From Lichina pygmaea (Eukaryota > Ascomycota > Lichinomycetes > Lichinales > Lichinaceae), in contig OY730169.1 in assembly GCA_963422465.1 (NCBI GenBank), positions 1,922,001 to 1,986,000 of the forward strand: a stretch of 64,000 nt of DNA. The letters run 5' to 3'. The translations under genes were made by a program, and so were the position numbers. The notes beneath the pieces are model-generated. The model did not search any database, was not told the DNA's origin, and was given only the letters and a program-made list of their open reading frames with translations. Positions 1 to 11,370 of the stretch are shown piece by piece (the first letter of the stretch is position 1; each line of letters starts with the position of its first letter).

Positions 1-894
1 CTCTTCTCTGTATCGGAAACGAAAAACTGGTCTGTCTTGCCTACTCCTGTGTCATCAGTACTTTAGGGCTTTGCACGACTGATGTCCTGTAGCGAAAGCG
101 ACGTCCCTCGAACCATGGTTCCCTCCACACCTCCAGCGTAACATCTACTACTCATTGGTCTCTCTCGAGCCTCAGCCGGGTCAGGAGAAGGTACCGACGG
201 TGCCGGACAGTGTCCTCAAGGCTGCCCTTCTACGTCGTGCAACCGAAGACATCCATCGCATCATGCAGATCAGAAGCTCGAAACAGGCGTTGGCCACGTT
301 GCTGCAACGTGGAAGCGTCGGGGACGATCTATGGCAGAGATTCCAGCGGGCCGAAGCAGAGACTGAGGACGAGTTACGGGACGTCGTCAACGAGGTTTGT
401 CTCCGAACATGATCGCTTTTGCACCCTTCAACCGAGAATCGGCCGCTTGGTCACCGACGACGATATGACCCGAAACTGAATTTATCCAGGCCAACGCCTT
501 CTCCCCCAACTGGGGCCCAACAATCTTCCAGTCGGCCCACGAAATGGCGAACAACGCAGCGCTACGCAAAAGGATTGATGATCTGCAATCGCAGACACAG
601 TCCGAGAAGGAATGGTGGGAGCAACGTCGTGCAACGATCCAAACAGAGTTCATGAAGGAGCTCGACGGGGGCGTCAAGACTTCCACGGACCCTTCCATCC
701 CGATACCCGCAAACCGCTCAAAAGCAACAACACCGAGCATCGAGCGACAGAAAGAGCAACTGGAGAAAGAAAGGGAGAGAGGAACGGCGACTAGTGATGA
801 AGATACCGTGCTCGTTGAAGCCGGCGGGCCCACCGCCACCGGTACCGGGAAGGGAGGTGCGGGGAGCGCCAAGAAGCGTAAGGGGAAGAAATAA
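1..894 (+). CDS. SEC66: Sec66/Sec71-like ER translocation subunit (5' partial)
   Basis: This is the 3' part of a gene whose start lies left of the window. Sec66 is a membrane-bound subunit of the Sec62/Sec63 complex that drives post-translational import of proteins into the endoplasmic reticulum. I read exons <1-29, 93-394 and 490-894. Joined in phase they give the family landmarks: LYRKRK just after the transmembrane segment (which is off the window), EPWFPPHLQRNIY, then KAALLRRATEDIHRI, LLQRGSVGDDLWQRF, and after intron 2 ANAFSPNWGPTIFQSA and KEWWEQRRATIQTEFM. The tail is Lys/Gly rich and ends KKRKGKK before TAA at 892. Intron 1 (30-92) has 5' GTCTGT; intron 2 (395-489) has GTTTGT and ends TATCCAG. 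No damage is seen. The family call is strong; only the first exon boundary is less certain. Confidence 0.88.
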
Positions 895-2389
895 GATTCT
901 TCTACTGTGTTCCTCTGGGAGAGTCAGGCGTCCGGGCCAGGTTGGAGTATCGGGATCTTGTGCATGTCGCACCATCTGGTTTTGGGGGTTGACTGCGAGG
1001 AGAGAAAACCAAGATATTCGATTGCAGTCTTCGGTCAGCGTTTTCTCAGGCATCTGATTTCAACGGCATCGCATTGCTGCTCTCTCTGGGGCCCGTCTCA
1101 TTTCTTTGGTGGGAGTGCCGGCAGCTCATGTGCCCGAGTCGAGGGCTTCCAAAGGTCACTGTTCGGGCTTCAGCAAGTCGACACCGCATCCATAGCCGAG
1201 CAAGCTGCATCTTCGGGAGGCTATCCTCTGTTCGATCATCAAGGCCCAGAGACGATCTCCCACAGAACCCCGCTACAGACTCCCATCTTGTCACCCTCCC
1301 CGGTGGAGGTACGTCACTTCTTGCTCTCTCGACGCAAACGGCTCTGGCCCTTTGCGGTGCACACTCCTCCGCGATACACACCTGTCAGTCCTACTCTGAC
1401 TTTGGCTGGCTGGCTCTGGATACGTTCAAATCGACGTGATGTTGTATCTCTTCAGATGCACCTGGTTTTACGCACTGGCCTGGGATGAGGGGCATCGCAG
1501 CGCTGACGCACCTGTTTTCGCTCGTCATGGCCACCAACCACTGGTATAGTGTCCACTATGCCCTGGCGATGCGGCGTGACGACAAGCCGGCGAGCATTGA
1601 CCACTACCACCGCTCTAGCAGCCCACCGCCGGGTCCATGAGGGATGTGGCTCGATGAGAGAGTCATAGCGTTCGTCCACTTGCCGTATCTCAAGCATGCC
1701 GATGCACATGAGCTGTAGCTGTGTGGGAACCTACAGTCGAATCCTCCACCGTCAGCCCACTAGTAGCTTTAGACCATCCCTGCGTGCTTATGCAGTCCCA
1801 GTCTGTCGTGTCATCCCTAGTTCTAGAAGTCGTCCAGGTTGTTACTCCCTCTCATGACATCAATCTAGCATCTCTAGCTAGCTGAACTGATGGATGTCTC
1901 TACTTGTCACCACTCACATAGCAGTCACGAACTCTGTGGAGGAGAGCGTTGATTCCGGAGCGATCTAGTGATCTAGCTAGGGGAATGGTCCTGACGATAT
2001 ACACGTCCTGCTCATAATACTGCTGCCCGGCGACGTGGATACGTCCGCCGACCCTCGGAGCTTTCTCGACCATCTCCTCAGCTCTCGGTCGTCTAGAGCC
2101 CTTGAGCCGTGTAGGGCCCTCGGTGGTGGCATTCTCAACAAACTACATACGTACCTACAGTACTTTCGCCATTTCAACTAGATTTACTGAATCGTGAGGT
2201 CTGACCACTGCAGATTCAGTAGCCACTAGAAGGCAAAGACTACTGTAGATAGTAGAAGAAGAAGATCATCGTAGGGGGATCCATCATCAATGCATCACGC
2301 ACTCTCCACGCTCAGCGTCTTCCGCCCCTGCAAGTGGTAGCAACACCCTCAAACCAAGAGCTTCCTCTCGGCGAGACTGTCAATCAATC
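895..2389. other. gap without recognisable gene
   Basis: About 1.5 kb downstream of SEC66. Open frames exist (one of 193 codons at 907-1488), but none resembles a known domain, frames overlap on both strands, and no convincing splice chain was found. From about 1850 the sequence is rich in CTAG and TAGC words and becomes AT-richer. I see nothing functional here beyond the probable SEC66 3' untranslated region. Confidence 0.5.
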
Positions 2390-2394
2390 GAGAC

Positions 2395-3225
2395 ACGTAC
2401 AGTATGTACCCGTGCCACGGGGGGCTACACCCCCTCCTCCCGCACCTCCGGTACGTCCGGAACACCTCTCTATCCAGAGAGGTGTCTAACACCGGAATGA
2501 AAGTATCAGCGGTATGAAAGGTTTTCTTGATAGAATCAACTGCAATGCCTATAATTCCACAACACAATGACTACATGAAAATGTAACTGGCCTATTTGAT
2601 TCCTCTACTTCTACACTATCGTTTCTGAGGTTGCAGGCCTTTTTACAAGCCATGAAAGTAATATATCTACAAAACAAGGAAGAGTGACCAAAAGATCGCA
2701 TGTCTGAGAGAAGCGAAGCGGACGACTCAAGTTTCTATGGTAGCTAACGTGGCTATGGTAGCTACAGTAGTTACTCAACAATACCAGCAGAATCTGGGAG
2801 AGCCTGAAGCATCAGGGATGATAGTAGAAGAGTAGGGGAATCAGATAGGCACATAAAAATCATCACTTGTCTATCTAATTGTGGAGTTGTAGGTGTTTCA
2901 AATTGATGTTGTCAAGAGCCTGTTCTGTGAGTGACGACTATCATGACTTCTCAACAACACCACAAAAATCTAGAGAAGTCTATATCCTCAAGGATGATAG
3001 TAGAGAAGTAGGAGAATCAAATAAGCCGGTTACATTTCAATTCAGTCGTTGTGTTGTGAAGTTATAGATGTTGCAGCTGACTTGCAACTGAAAACCTTTC
3101 ATACCGCTGATACTTTCATTCCGGTGTTGGACACCTCTCTGGATGGAGAGGTGTTCCGGACGTACCGAAGGTGTGGGAGGAGGGGGTGTAGCCCCCCGTG
3201 GCACGGGTACGGGATACAGTACCGT
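2395..3225. repeat. large inverted repeat (foldback), unclassified
   Basis: The reverse complement of about 2395-2640 matches about 2985-3225. The outer part (2404-2530 against 3091-3216) is very close, differing at only a handful of positions, and contains the words GGTGTTCCGGACGTACCG and GGGGGTGTAGCCCCCCGTGG. The inner part (2531-2640 against 2990-3090) is clearly related but more diverged. A third, poorer copy of the inner part lies at about 2815-2910, in the same orientation as the right arm. The arms enclose roughly 350 bp. Each arm has an open frame of 60-72 codons only because the sequence is GC-rich; I do not regard these as genes. The outer words recur weakly at 55790-55880. I could not assign a transposon family. 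Confidence 0.7.
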
Positions 3226-3419
3226 ACCTAACCTACTATTTCTGATTACACAGCTAGTACGTACGTACTTTTCTCACACTAGAGAATCAGTCTCGTGAAT
3301 AGTCTTCCCAACTGAATCACGATTACCGGATGACATACACCGATAGTCGGCCGTATTCATACCTATGTACTCCGTACATATCGTAGCGCTGTTGCACCCC
3401 TGGCACCACGCGAGGCAAA

Positions 3420-3894
3420 TCAGGGCACGAATGGGCCAAGGATATCCTCTGGCGCCATCGGCAATTTACGGACGACGCCACGACGGGACTGGGCCTCGCG
3501 CCGAGGTCGGCCAACCTCAGGTCAGGCCCTGCGCAACTCCCGGACCCGAACCGCCCTCCCCCAGAGTAGCTGCGGCAGGCCCACCAGCCGGCCGAGCAGT
3601 GGTGCTGGGACCGCTGGAAGGAGCTTGAAGGAGGACCCGAACCGCCCAACAGACCCGGACCCCGGAAAAGAGGGGGGGTCGGGCGTGGAAGCCGGAGAGA
3701 ATTCCGTATCCGACAAGGCGGCTCTCCCATTGCATGCCGGCCTACCGAAGGCACGCAGCAGCATCCTAGCGCAGATCCGCACGGGAAAAATTAGACTAGC
3801 AGCCTTACTGCACCGGGGCCGGATCTCGGGCTTCGTCCTCCTCGGCCTGTCCCCGTGGGTTGTAGCGGGAGGATGCATAACATGTGGTTCTTGA
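3420..3894 (+). mobile_element. Tad-like LINE fragment (end of RNase H region and linker)
   Basis: A GC-rich island inside AT-richer DNA. On the plus strand, 3570-3640 reads QAHQPAEQWCWDRWKELEGG, the tail of the RNase H region in Tad-type non-LTR retrotransposons. It is followed in another frame at 3718-3810 by LHAGLPKARSSILAQIRTGK, the conserved block just before the C-terminal Cys/His motif. The same two blocks occur at 57.7-58.0 kb on the minus strand. Frames change within the fragment and the C-terminal Cys/His motif is lost, so this is a dead, 5'-truncated copy. The high GC content argues against heavy repeat-induced point mutation. Confidence 0.7.
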
Positions 3895-4193
3895 CTGCCA
3901 GGTCTTCTACTACAGTAAGACAGGAGGTCTCTACCGTACTACTACAGTGGGGATCCGTAAAACTTAAGTGTTAAAAAAAGGTTTCTTGCAACTTTTGTCA
4001 TTTCTTGATGGTTGCCAGTTAGTTTGTCGATGTAGAGGAGACTACTACTAAGGTTATGAGACAAGTTTTTCTAACACTTACGGACCCCCACTGTAGCTTC
4101 CAGCTGCTGACGTCAAACCCGTGGACAGCGGTTCCTGTGGTTGGACCTTCTTTCCCAGTTCTCCTGGGCCCGGGACCGACTGCAGGGGTCCAA

Positions 4194-4216
4194 GGGGGGG
4201 GGGGGGGGGGGGGGGG
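4194..4216 (+). repeat. G23 homopolymer tract
   Basis: An uninterrupted run of 23 G residues in an intergenic region, followed by AAGGGGTGCTGG. It is one of several long G or C runs in the window (also 10504-10524, 12937-12952, 26053-26073 and 57992-58010). Confidence 0.95.
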
Positions 4217-4319
4217 AAGGGGTGCTGGCCACCTGATCCAGAGGTCTACCAGTTTTATAGCTACCCCAGCATAATGTACTTTCGTAGCCTAGCTACTTTT
4301 AGAATAGAGTCGTAGCATT

Positions 4320-5003
4320 GATCAATTCATGTTTGCGAGTGGCTCGATGGCTCACTTCCGGGCCTATCGTACGTAACGTACCGCGGAAAATAATTAGGAG
4401 CTACCCTCCGTGCCCTCGTACTCCGTACATACGAGGGTAGAGCAGCTCCACAATTCAGTACGGATGCGTCGCGGCCGCCGAGACGTGCCAGCCTTACACC
4501 GATATCCAGGTCGCTTCACGTCGATGGATCCTGTCGTCCAAGAGCTGTCTCGACGCTACGACGTCGTTGACCTCCTCGCACATGCAGACCAGTCTCACCT
4601 GTCAGGATGGGAGACGATCACTCGCACTGCCGGCTTGATTGATTTATTGATTGAGACGGCCGGGCGTCGGTCTGATTGCCGACGGCGACACCACCCAGCA
4701 CGACGCATGCGGAACGGGTGGCTCGCATCGTCTTGAAGGCCAAGCGGTGAGACTCAGATGGATGGGAAAGAGCCCGACGTTGCCAATGCCGGTGGTGGTG
4801 CCGGTGGCGGTGACGGAGCCAGTGCCGGTGCCGGTGCCGGTGCCGGGACGTGGACGCGGAGACCTGAGATATATCATGATGAACTGCTCGCCAGTTTTCC
4901 TTGAACATTGATTGATTCAAGCTCCCGTTGCGAGCTCTTATTCCAGACCGTACGTCCAGACCGTTATCAACTCCCGCGACCTTCCACCGTAAAGTCGCCC
5001 AAG
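4320..5003. promoter_or_regulatory. upstream region of tyrosinase with GGTGCC minisatellite
   Basis: No gene is supported between the G23 tract and the tyrosinase start codon. A GC-rich minisatellite with GGTGCC/GGTGGC units lies at about 4788-4850 and gives meaningless Gly/Thr/Arg/His-rich frames on both strands. The sequence AGATGG at 5002-5007 surrounds the chosen start codon. No specific factor site can be defended. Confidence 0.45.
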
Positions 5004-5852
5004 ATGGACGCCTTGAAGCAAGCCCAGAAGGACGGCGTCGTTCTTGGCCTCAAGAACGTGTCGGGCGTCATTGCCAGGCTCGATGTCGATGTGATGCTCT
5101 CCCAGCAGCCTGACACGTTCAACCTCTTTCTGCTTGCTCTCGAGGCTCTGCAGTCGCACGTCGACCCAGAGACCGGGAGGGGGCTCGACCAGGATAAGAT
5201 GGGATACTTCGAGATTGCCGGTAGCTCCATATCCTTGACGAAAGCCATGTCGCCCGAGCTGACTCCGCGTGCGCCCGCAGGCATCCATGGGCTTCCGAAT
5301 AGGCCGTGGGACGACGTCCGCAACGACAAGAGCCCAGGCGGTGGATCGTACTGCCCGCACGGTTCCATCTACTTTCCCACCTGGCATCGTCCTTACGTGG
5401 CCTTGATGGAGGTGGGTGGATCTATCATGGACCGAGCAAGATGCTGCCCCATCGAGCGAACGATGTTGACCTCGACATAGCAATCCCTCTACGATAAGGT
5501 GAACAGCATCGCCGGCGCTTTCGAAGACAAGGACCGCTGGACCGCGGCCGCTCAGAAATTCCGTCTTCCGTACTGGGATTACCATCGGCCACGCGGTGGG
5601 GAGTCCGTCTTTCCCGGTGTCAAAAACCCGGCTTCCGGGACGACCTCTTTCGGGTACGATTTCTCGATGCCCAAGATCCTGACCGTTCCGAAAATCATGG
5701 CCTACCGGCCAGGCGCCAAAAAGCCCCAGCTCATGAAGAATCCTCTCTATTCCTACGGCTTCCCCGAAGAGAATCTCTTGCCCAAGGAGTGGGACGCTGT
5801 CGACGAAAAGGACCTGGAGGAGGTGAGTGACCGAGCTTCGACGGCTCTCTAC

Positions 5853-5889
<37 letters not shown>

Positions 5890-7568
5890 ACTGACTCTCG
5901 AAAGAACCGGATCCACGTTTCGAGAGAGATGACGACGCGCCATCCCACGATGTCGCGGGGGGAGCACAGCGATATCGCGAGCATGAACCAAGTTCTCCTA
6001 AACCAACGGGCGCAGAAGATCGAGACGATGCTCAAAATGATAGAATGGCCCGACTACGCCGACTACACGATATTTTCAAACACCAACGACCATAGTACTA
6101 GTACCGCCCTCGGCTCGCTCGAGGGCTTCCACAACAGCTACCACGTTCTCGTAGGCGGTCAAGGTCACATGGCCCGCGTACCCCTTTCGGCCTTCGATCC
6201 GGTCTTCTGGCTCCACCATTGGTGAGTGGCGGCCCGTTTGGTCTTGGGCGAGCTGGGGTTGCCGTTCGATGGCGATGGCGATGGCTCTAATGCACAAGCA
6301 CAGCAACATCGACAGGATACTCGCCATCTGGCAGGCCATTCACGATGGCTGGATCAGGAGCAAAGAGGAGGCGACGGCGCCGCTGCTCCCGTTCCGTTCG
6401 GATAAGTCGGGATCGCAGTTCTGGAACTCGGACCGCTCGCGGGACTTTGAAGCGTTCGGCTACACCTATCCCGACGTAACCGGTCCCAAGGATCAGATCC
6501 GGTCCCGGTTCGACAGAAAGTATCGCTGGTCGTTGCACGAGGCCCTCCGACCGAACATTCCACCCGACCCGACTCCGGACATGGAGCCGATCGACGTCCG
6601 GAAGACGTATTTCTTCCATTTTGAGCCCCAGCCCATCAGCCTGCTTCCTCCCTTAGGCGCTCCGGCAGGTCAGGCTGCCCTTGCAGATGCGCCGTCCGCA
6701 GTCGAAGCGTCCAAGGAGCGGGTTGCGCCAGCCGTGCACAGAGGTCAGCAGGTGTTGGCCCAGGCGCCCACGAGCACTCCCAAGGGTTCCGAACCGGAAA
6801 CCGGAAGCGAGGCGGCACCGAGTAAACTCGCCGCCGCCTCTTCTGGAGCGGTCAAGACGACCGCCGCCGTTCCCGTCGAGAGTCGTCCGCGGGGGCCGTT
6901 CGACCTCGAGGACAACGAGATCCTCGCGAAGGAGCCCGAGGGTACGAAGGTGATCCGGCAGTGGTTCGTCGACAATTCGGTCGAGAGGTGAGAAGATTGA
7001 TGTCCAATGCCATTGACGATGACGACCAGGGAGAAGCTCGGCTGACCGGCTCGACCTGGAAAGGAACGCAAACCATGGATCCTTCACGGTCTTCTTCTTC
7101 ATCGGCGACTTCGATGATAAGCCTGAGAACTTCATGACCTCGCCAACCGTGGCCGGCATCAACCACGTCTTCGTAGCGCCGCCTCAGACATGCGCGAACT
7201 GTGCCCTGCAGGCGGATGAAGCAGCCATCGCGTATGAGACCAATCCGGTCACTTCGATGCTCCTCGACTACATCGAGAATGAGAACAAGGAGCTGAGGAG
7301 TCTCCATCCAAAAGATGTCGTGCCTTTTCTCAAGGCCAATCTCCATCGACGCGTGCTGGGGGTGCGTTCTTCTTTCATCTCTTCCCGTACTTGTATGGCT
7401 GCTGATGCCACTGCTTTCCTGCAGGCGAATTCGGTGGTGCTCAAGCCGGAGGATGTCAAGCTCAAGGTCTCAGTGTCCACGACACTGTCATACGCCGCCC
7501 CCGGCTCAACCATCCCGGAGTATGTTTGCCGCGCGACATATCCGGAAGTGACTGGCGAGCAGGTCTGA
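5004..7568 (+). CDS. Tyrosinase (type-3 copper polyphenol oxidase)
   Basis: Tyrosinase hydroxylates monophenols and oxidises diphenols to quinones, a step in melanin formation. I read seven exons: 5004-5220, 5281-5411, 5481-5822, 5905-6221, 6304-6987, 7037-7361 and 7425-7568, giving 719 residues. The CuA site has His75 (GIHGLP), Cys97-Pro-His99 (the Cys-X-His pair that forms the thioether bridge in fungal tyrosinases) and His108 in FPTWHRPY. The CuB site has FHNSYH (His306, His310) and the HHCNIDR motif (334-340), which is completed by splicing across intron 4. No signal peptide is visible, as is common for ascomycete tyrosinases. The region after about residue 450 is Pro/Ala/Ser rich, then a conserved C-terminal domain follows; in the family this part is cleaved for activation. 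Intron 3 carries a (GCT)12 repeat. Introns 1 and 6 are multiples of three without stops. Intron 5 (49 bp) is the least certain boundary. Confidence 0.92.
5854..5889 (+). repeat. (GCT)12 microsatellite in tyrosinase intron 3
   Basis: Twelve perfect GCT units lie between the 5' splice site (5823) and the presumed branch site CTGAC (5891-5895). The repeat makes up nearly half of the 82-bp intron. Confidence 0.95.
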
Positions 7569-8234
7569 TCAGGCCAGTCGACTTGGCCATCGCTCAGAAG
7601 TGGGATTTTGGTTAGGAGCTCCCATGCTCGAACCAATCACGTCGGCCAATAGGCTTGCTTGTGTTTTTTGCTACCACAAGAGAAGGCATGTGCGACTGGG
7701 CAACAGATAGCTCACTTTTGGTTACCAGCCCGGAGATGTGATATGTGACCATCACCCCCATGGAAGTTGCTTCTTGATCCACAAGCTCGCTAGCCTATCA
7801 CGGACCCCTAACCTTCCTTATACTTGGGTTCTTACCCTGATCGCCTCCTGGAAGCCAACGAGTAGACTACAAGGGAGGAAGAAGACAAGTGCTGTCTCTT
7901 GTCTCTCGTCTTCCAGGAGGAGAAGAGGTATATCACGTATGGCAACCGGACAGCAGCGGGAGAAGCAATGATTGTGGTGGGGGGGGCTTACCACAAGTGT
8001 CAGCAAGCAACTTTGGGTACAATCAAGGGGGTAAGAGGCCAGAGTCAAAGTCGGGAAAGCACGAAAGCTAGAGCTGTGGCTGTCAAAGTGGTTGTTGATC
8101 TGAGGGTTCCTAGTCAAGATGTAAATGGCCACACACCCCACCTACCCCTCTCGTTCTTTCCTCCTCCCCTCTCCTCCAATCACAGGGCTTCTTCAAGGTG
8201 ATCAACTGATTCTTACTGGAGAGGCAAACAGTAT
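7569..8234. other. gap without recognisable gene
   Basis: Probable tyrosinase 3' region followed by about 600 bp in which only short overlapping open frames occur on both strands. Nothing is recognised. Confidence 0.5.
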
Positions 8235-9368
8235 TTGTCGATCTTCAGCCTTCTCCATTCTTACTTCCTCTCCCTCGCTGCGCACCGTGGTCTCGAGAAT
8301 TTCGACCATTCGACTCCACATCAAGTTGTGGTTACTCCTCACACATCACTTGGCTTGTTTTGTGAACCGATGATGGCATCTACATCTTGTCAAGATACGG
8401 ATGAGCGCGTGGGAAAGTTGTGGTAGGTGCTCCCAGAGGCTATCGATCAGAGAGGTTGGAGCCACGGCCTGATCTACATCTCTGTCGTGAGATGTGAGTT
8501 GGACCGTGACATGTCACTGGAAGAGGATGTGGCTCATTTCAAGAGGATGGTTGCTTCGCTCGGGTTACCGGCACCAGCGGAGTGGATCATTTCGTTAGAC
8601 CACTATGGAGAATCTTTGCTACTCGTGCGGAAGCTCGTTTACAAGATTGCGGATGAATGCACGGCTTAACAGGGCCGCTCACTCATCATCGAACACTTTG
8701 CTAGCATTGCACAACATTGGAACTTTTATCTGCGGCAGAGCCACGAAGAAAAAGCTCTCGGGACAGCGTACGACTATCTCGGCACAGCTCACGACTTGGC
8801 ATGTGATGAAGGCTCCAAGAGCTTGGGCAGAACAGATGTGGTCCTCATAACAAGCCCGTTTCCCCGGACTCTCAACCTTCAGAATGATCGTCCCTCGAAG
8901 AAGGGCTGATCGGTCGAGCTCATCAGCACAGTGTTCGACTTCAGGGAACCACTTCTCAGAGGACCCGGTCTCGCACAATGTCCACGTTTCGTGGCTCGGC
9001 TCACCGACGAGGTTTTCTACCAGCTTGACCGTGGTCGCACTGGGATCATGTTTGGAGACGTGGTCGAGGCCCTGAACGTCGGCAGCGACGCCACAACACG
9101 GGCGAGCTACAAGCTGTGTGTTAGCGCGATGAGGACCAGGATCGAATCGTGGAGGGACCCGTCGTCCACTCGATCGGCCGTCGGACCGTCGCGCTCGGGA
9201 CAGGAGGCCGCAGCGACCACATCCGCCGAGTTTTCGCCCGCCAACCTGACGTCCATATTGTACGCCCACCACCGACACCACGGAGAGCCTGGAGGAGTTG
9301 TCGCCGGGCCCCTGGACATCTGCGCCCCAGAGGGCGACGAGGCTGAGTTGGTGGGAACTATCATCTGA
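8235..9368 (+). pseudogene. probable decayed gene, unknown family
   Basis: One reading frame stays protein-like for about 1.1 kb: positions 8235-9368 read in the same frame with in-frame stops near 8424 (TAG), 8667 (TAA) and 8908 (TGA). Between the stops the translation looks ordinary, with runs such as SLIIEHFASIAQHWNFYLRQ, AYDYLGTAHDLACDEGSKS and CPRFVARLTDEVFYQLDRG, and codon use like that of neighbouring genes. I tried to remove the stops as introns: GTGCGG..AACAG around 8622-8669 would work on paper, but its branch site sits too close to the acceptor, and I found no good donor for the other two. A decayed gene, or a gene with introns I cannot place, are the two options. I do not recognise the family. 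A 354-codon frame on the opposite strand (8679-9743) is more likely a shadow. Confidence 0.35.
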
Positions 9369-10073
9369 TGCAACGGACTCGAGGCAAGCGTCGTCCACCG
9401 ATGGATGCAGAACTCCACGACACTTGTCATCAGCGTACGGTCGACCGTCCGGTCGATGTTGAGATAATGGTCTGATGTCAAGCACGTCGCTCATCTGCCG
9501 GGGCCCATACGGGGTATAGCTGGTGCAGTCCTCTCCGTCCTCTGACATCTCCACCAACTCCTCCGAACTCTCCTCAGCCAACCTCGGCTCCCATCTCTCC
9601 TCGGTCACCCTTGCCTTTGTCCGACGACGCCAAGAGCGGAGGCAGAAGCAATCAAGACAGGAGGCATCAAGATCTCCGGTAACTGGTTCACGAGGCAAGA
9701 TCGGGTCAGATCCATTAGGCCAGCACAGCCAAGAGCAAGGCACAATGTTAGAAACGAAGAGAATACCACGTTATCCAAAGACCGTAACGTAGTCAAGTTG
9801 TTTTACACAGTCAAGAGGATGAAAGAACATTTGCTTTTCCCCTTCTCTCTTCTCTTCCCAGAGCCAGATCCCACCTCTCCCCAGGCTCTAAGCAAAAACA
9901 GAGGTCTGAAATCGGACACTTTGTATTCACAACCATGCGGGTGTCGTTGTATTCTTCCTGCTCCTACTCGTACCTTTGCTCCAACCTTTGCTCCTGCCCT
10001 CACTCCCGCCATCACTCTCACTCTTGAGGGACATCTACGTACGGAATACATGGGGGCAAATCAGGCAACTTGG
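9369..10073. other. gap; Ser-rich open frame only
   Basis: An 89-codon Ser/Arg-rich open frame at 9523-9792 could be a further piece of the decayed gene upstream, but no splice connection is convincing. The rest shows nothing. Confidence 0.35.
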
Positions 10074-10075
10074 GT

Positions 10076-10220
10076 GCTGGAGCTACAAGGCAATGGCTTG
10101 CTCTGAGCGGGGAGGAGATGATTATCATTGATGCCCTCTCAGACCCGAGGGCTATATGGCCCCCTATCCTGCTGACTAGCTCTACTGACTAAGCCAGCCT
10201 CAGCCCTGCGGCCGCAACAC
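10076..10220 (+). repeat. dispersed repeat, copy 1 (pairs with 48.96 kb)
   Basis: This stretch is related over about 145 bp to 48958-49122. Shared words include GCTGGAGCTACAA at the left, GCCCTCTC, TATGGCCCC, and CTGACTAAGCCAG followed by CTCAGCCCTG near the right. The copies differ by substitutions and small indels, so the family is old. I see no terminal repeats or coding capacity and cannot classify it. Confidence 0.6.
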
Positions 10221-10503
10221 TGGGTCACGCGGGGGCTTGAACAAGACATCGTCATCATCGAATTCAGGTAGCAAAAAAAATCTTTGGACTTCAGAGCCAA
10301 TTCAGAATCAAGCCAACCACAGCACTCCGTAGAATAGCGAGTACAGTGGCCAGAGTGGTAACATGGTGAGCGGTTATTTGAGTCAGACCTGTCAGAACAC
10401 ATTACGCACATATCCGTTCAAAACAAACAGAGGAGGAGTAGCTGTATGAGGTACATTGCATCTCGTACCGAAAGACGAGAGTAGACGGAAGGGGGCATTC
10501 CCT

Positions 10504-10536
10504 CCCCCCCCCCCCCCCCCCCCCTTTTTTTTTTTT
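10504..10536 (+). repeat. C21-T12 homopolymer pair
   Basis: Twenty-one C residues followed at once by twelve T residues, directly at the left edge of the repeat array that begins near 10550. Confidence 0.9.
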
Positions 10537-10549
10537 GCCGGAGGGGTAT

Positions 10550-11370
10550 GATACGTACGGAAGGTACCCATGCGTACGTTCCGTACAGTACGCATCTCGA
10601 AGTTCAAGCTCCTTCCCGTACGGAACGTACGGAACGTACATCATTCGTCGAACATCGCAGCTCAAAGTTCGAATTGGCCGTAAATTCGTCAGAGCGTCGC
10701 AGGAGAGAGAGCTTTTCCCACACTCCCCCCGCTTCCTCTGGACAGATACGTATCTCGAAGTTCGAGTTCCTTCCTGTACGTTACGTACTGTACAGCACGT
10801 ATTACCAAAGTGCTTTATTCGTTGAACCATCGCAGCTCAAATTTCGAATTGGCCGTAAATTCGTCAGAACGTCCGTCTGAGGAGAGCTTCTTTCCCCCAC
10901 CCTCTGCCCCTCCCCCCTCCCCCTTTGCACAGGTACTGTACTGTACGCGCCGTACGTACAGTACGCCTCGTACAGTACGCCTCGTACCGTACGTATCTCG
11001 AAGTTCAAGCTCCCTCCCCCTACGTTCATTCGTCAAACATCGCAGCTCGACTTTCAAATGGGCCGTAAATTCGTCAGACGTCGCAGGAGAGCTTCTCCCA
11101 CAGATACGTATAATTATAGAGGTTTAAGCTCCTTCCCGTACCGACGTGCTTTATTCGTCGAACATCGCAACTCGAACTTCGATCTGGCCGTAGATTCGTC
11201 CGACATCGCTGGAAAGAAGATACTGAAGAGCGAGAGGAGGGGGTTAGGAGGAGTGTTTCCCCCCCTCCCCTTCCTCTGCATAGGTACGTATCTTCAAGGT
11301 CAAGCTCCTCCCGTACTCTTTTCTTTCGTCGAACAGCGCGACATCTCGAATTTCTGTCCTTTTATACCTG
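10550..11370 (+). repeat. degenerate tandem array A (GTCGAACATCGC family)
   Basis: Five degenerate units of roughly 125-210 bp. Each carries the core GTCGAACATCGCAGCTC or a close variant (near 10647, 10821, 11032, 11157 and 11328), followed by TTCGAATTGGCCGTAAATTCG, and each is preceded by a block like ACGTATCTCGAAGTTCAAG. The spacers are rich in GTAC and CGTACG. The start of the core is shared with array B at 26.08-26.63 kb. Many short open frames cross the array on both strands but carry no recognised domain. Confidence 0.75.

Noticed and set aside
907-1488. 193-codon frame downstream of SEC66
   Set aside because: It has no ATG context or domain, and overlapping frames exist on both strands.
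4938-6035. 365-codon minus-strand frame opposite tyrosinase, with a poly-Ala tract
   Set aside because: It is antisense to well-supported tyrosinase exons and its Ala tract is only the intronic GCT repeat.
8679-9743. 354-codon minus-strand frame
   Set aside because: It is long, but its composition (Arg/Ser/Gly/Cys-rich) looks like a shadow; the plus frame reads more like protein even though it carries stops.
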